From Candidatus Nanopelagicales bacterium (GTDB lineage Bacteria > Actinomycetota > Actinomycetes > S36-B12 > UBA5976): 35,500 bases of DNA. Both the position numbers and the translations under genes were made by a program. Shown in pieces: positions 33,734-35,500 of this stretch. Location of the stretch: positions 1 to 35,500 of the forward strand of contig JAOATY010000032.1 in NCBI GenBank assembly GCA_030157865.1, given 5' to 3'. Each line of letters starts with the position of its first letter. Position 1 is the stretch's first letter. The notes under the pieces were generated by a model. The model was given only the letters and a program-made list of their open reading frames with translations, did no database searches and was not told the origin of the DNA.

Positions 33734-34216
33734 CTACTGAATAATTACCAAAGTTAAAGCGGTTTGGCTCATCTCGGGAGTTGCCTCAACCAAGGTTCCA
33801 CCAGTTTGAGTGGCTAGTTCTTCAGCAGAACTTAAGCCATCAGCTGGGTAAAAGACTGTGGTCTCAAGCAACGGCTCGCCTGTCCAGTTTCCAGTTTCGT
33901 CAATAACCCAATCGGCATCATGCAAGTCATCGCTCATCGACTTGGCAAGACCTGCGGTGTCAGTTCCGTTCAACACGATTACTGGAAGCCGACCATTAAC
34001 ATCAAGATTTGGATCTACTGAGGCATCGCCGCTTGGTGCTGGTACTGGATTAACCGGTTCGGCCGAAACGCTAACTTCAGCTACTGGCTCTTCGGCTACT
34101 GGGTTTGAATCGATATTCATTAGCTGTGTGCCAACGAGAAACAATCCACCAACAGTGGCAAGAATTACTACGAGCGGAATAGTTACTTTTTGGTGAAAGG
34201 TTTGTGGGCCAGACAT
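33734..34216 (-). CDS. LytR C-terminal-domain (LytR_C) protein
   Basis: 160 residues. One membrane anchor (about 13-32) is followed by a Pro/Ala/Glu-rich linker (about 36-72), then a LytR_C-type domain: LPVIVLNGTDTAGLAKSMSD, TGEPLLETTVFYPADGLSSA and EELATQTGGTLVEATP. In LytR-CpsA-Psr proteins this domain lies C-terminal to the catalytic part, which is absent here. It is probably a membrane-bound, outward-facing wall-associated protein with unknown function. It begins 9 nt after the DUF3263 gene and is likely cotranscribed with it. Confidence 0.8.
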   Translation of the reverse strand: MSGPQTFHQKVTIPLVVILATVGGLFLVGTQLMNIDSNPVAEEPVAEVSVSAEPVNPVPAPSGDASVDPNLDVNGRLPVIVLNGTDTAGLAKSMSDDLHDADWVIDETGNWTGEPLLETTVFYPADGLSSAEELATQTGGTLVEATPEMSQTALTLVIIQ

Positions 34217-34225
34217 GGCAACAAC

Positions 34226-34570
34226 CTAATTCTTTAGTTCGATACCCAGGCGACGAGCTGAACGTGCTCTTTGGCGAGCAGCGCGCATACGCTGAAGGCG
34301 CTTAACCAACATTGGGTCAAAGGCAAGAGCTTCTGGCTGATCAATGAGAGCGTTCAAAACTTGGTAGTAACGAGTTGCTGACATATCGAACTGTTCGCGG
34401 ATTGCCTGTTCTTTGGCACCGGCAAACTTCCACCACTGGCGTTCGAATTCCAGGATTTGCTGATCGCGCTCTGGGAGTACACCAGAGTTATCAGCAGAAA
34501 GGGCACGCGCAACTTCATTCACGTTACTAATGCTAAACCGTGGCTTGCTGAAAAGACTGTCACCCCCCAC
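34226..34570 (-). CDS. DUF3263 protein
   Basis: 114 residues. The actinobacterial DUF3263 core is complete: LPERDQQILEFERQWWKFAG, AKEQAIREQFDMSATRYYQV, LNALIDQPEALAFDPMLVKR and RMRAARQRARSARRLG. The basic C-terminus and helix-turn-helix look suggest nucleic-acid binding, but no function is known to me. The GTG at 34570 is the longest start; it lies inside an inverted repeat (CACCCC/GGGGTG), and the true start could lie slightly downstream. It is followed by LytR_C in the same operon, a common actinobacterial pair. Confidence 0.8.
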   Translation of the reverse strand: MGGDSLFSKPRFSISNVNEVARALSADNSGVLPERDQQILEFERQWWKFAGAKEQAIREQFDMSATRYYQVLNALIDQPEALAFDPMLVKRLQRMRAARQRARSARRLGIELKN

Positions 34571-34579
34571 ATCGGGGTG
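34561..34579. promoter_or_regulatory. Inverted repeat between DUF3263 and the DMT transporter
   Basis: CACCCC (34561-34566) and GGGGTG (34574-34579) flank CCACATC; the extended arms TGTCACCCC and GGGGTGTCA match with one mismatch. It overlaps the likely GTG of DUF3263 and could be an operator for the divergent pair. Confidence 0.3.
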
Positions 34580-34619
34580 TCATGTCAGGTGGTATGAGAA
34601 CCTGCGCCATGATTGGCAG

Positions 34620-35500
34620 GTGACTTCCTCAACCTCTCCCAACAAAAGTTGGCTTGCTCTTTGGTTGGCGCTGACAACAATCTGGGGATTTTCATTCTTC
34701 TTCATCAAAGTTGCCAGCAGTTTTCTAGACCCGTATGAACAGACTTTTGCTCGCATGGGTTTTGGTGCCCTTGCACTGATCATCATTGTGGTGGTGACCA
34801 GGCGAAAATTCATTGTCAAAGGCCCAGCTATCAAGCACCTTGCGTTAATTACTTTGATGGCTCAAGTAATTCCATTCACAATTTTTGCTTGGGCAATCCA
34901 TTACATTTCTTCGATTGCTGCCGGGCTCTTAAATTCGACTATGCCACTTTGGACTGCGATTTTGGCAGTACTTATGTTGCCTGAAGAAAAGCTGAATTCA
35001 TTTCGTGTTGGCGGTTTGTTACTGGGCTTCTTGGGGCTACTTGTATTGCTTGGAGTTTGGGACGTTAACTTTCAATCGAACTGGCTGGCCTACACCGCAT
35101 GTGCGCTCTGCACTATTGGATATGCCTTCTCAGCAATCTGGACTCGTAAGTATGTGACACCGCTGAGTCTTGATCCGATCAGTGCGGTAGCAACTCAGTT
35201 AACAATCGGCGCAACTATCTGTGCGATTTTTGCAATTGCTTCACCGCACGAAATCACTTCCTGGCCAATCACTGGCATGTTAGCCATTACTGCATTGGGT
35301 GTTCTTGGAACTGGAATTGCGTTAGTGATTGGATTTGTAATTGTTAAGCGTGCTGGCGCTATTGCAATGTCAACAGTTACCTATTCAATACCTGTGGTTT
35401 CAACTATGGCCGGTGTAGTTCTTCTGAAAGAAAGGCTGCATTGGTACGAGCCAGTCGGTGCGTTAATTGTTTTGGTAGGTATTGCGATTGTGCAGGAACT
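34620..35500 (+). CDS. DMT-superfamily (EamA) transporter, truncated by the window end
   Basis: An open frame from GTG 34620 runs to the window edge without a stop (about 293 residues visible); no in-frame ATG precedes it nearby. It begins with SPNKSWLALWLALTTIWGFS, and two EamA repeats with about ten membrane segments are seen, including NSTMPLWTAILAVLMLPEEK and STVTYSIPVVSTMAGVVLLK. The protein is likely an inner-membrane metabolite exporter of unknown substrate, and a distant relative of the transporter at 14744. A CATGAT stretch ends 7 nt before the GTG. Confidence 0.8.
   Translation, partial: MTSSTSPNKSWLALWLALTTIWGFSFFFIKVASSFLDPYEQTFARMGFGALALIIIVVVTRRKFIVKGPAIKHLALITLMAQVIPFTIFAWAIHYISSIAAGLLNSTMPLWTAILAVLMLPEEKLNSFRVGGLLLGFLGLLVLLGVWDVNFQSNWLAYTACALCTIGYAFSAIWTRKYVTPLSLDPISAVATQLTIGATICAIFAIASPHEITSWPITGMLAITALGVLGTGIALVIGFVIVKRAGAIAMSTVTYSIPVVSTMAGVVLLKERLHWYEPVGALIVLVGIAIVQE

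Overview
The window reads as a compact, moderately low-GC actinobacterial chromosome. Actinobacterial markers include mycothiol synthase (mshD), an orphan GlnR-type regulator, SseC/DUF1416, DUF3151, DUF3263, a NUDIX-histidine phosphatase fusion of the MutT1 type, and a CysO/MoaD-like protein next to threonine synthase. Short intergenic gaps, AT-leaning codons and many overlapping stop/start codons suggest a streamlined free-living lineage such as the freshwater acI group (Nanopelagicales). That placement is inference; no rRNA gene is present. I found no tRNA, rRNA, insertion sequence, prophage or CRISPR array.

Layout. 1-1513: the end of a CoA-binding protein, then a secreted protein with an OmpA-like C-terminus, flanked by near-identical terminator hairpins. 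1672-4013: a sulfur-transfer cluster (DUF1416/SseC, rhodanese CysA, DUF4395 membrane protein) on the minus strand, with a thioredoxin-like protein diverging. Its leader contains an unannotated 26-codon ORF (3344-3424) ending Cys-Met-Cys-Ala, which looks like a cysteine-responsive leader peptide. 4098-5741: glnR and mshD. 5722-7592: two overlapping S51/glutamine-amidotransferase-like genes, one fused to a CysRS C-terminal-like domain. 7685-14508: phosphate block, ppk and mutT1 on plus, pstSCAB on minus, with a two-repeat PHO-box-like element before pstS. 14744-21408: a DMT transporter, tandem YczE-type membrane proteins, an FAD oxidoreductase, an aldehyde dehydrogenase and a divergent ThDP enzyme. 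21411-28593: purine genes purC, purB, purD and purA, interrupted by a class III aminotransferase and a GNAT acetyltransferase. 28655-31402: DUF3151, class II aldolase, DedA, pyrE. 31497-33630: cold-shock protein, MoaD-like protein and threonine synthase preceded by a SAM-I riboswitch. 33734-35500: LytR_C protein, DUF3263 protein and a truncated DMT transporter.

Working together: the sulfur genes, mycothiol synthase, the SAM-controlled thrC and the sulfur-carrier-like protein form a cysteine/methionine-linked theme. ppk, mutT1 and pst form a phosphate acquisition and storage theme, probably under PhoP-type control. The gene order sseC-cysA-thioredoxin-glnR-mshD-pstB and purA-DUF3151-fba-DedA-pyrE matches, from memory, the order around Rv0814c-Rv0820 and Rv0357c-Rv0382c of Mycobacterium tuberculosis.

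The strongest new observations are regulatory: the cysteine-ending leader ORF with a possible Shine-Dalgarno-sequestering RNA, the SAM aptamer ending 18 nt before the thrC start codon, the PHO box, and several genes that look leaderless (TANNNT six or seven bases before the start codon).
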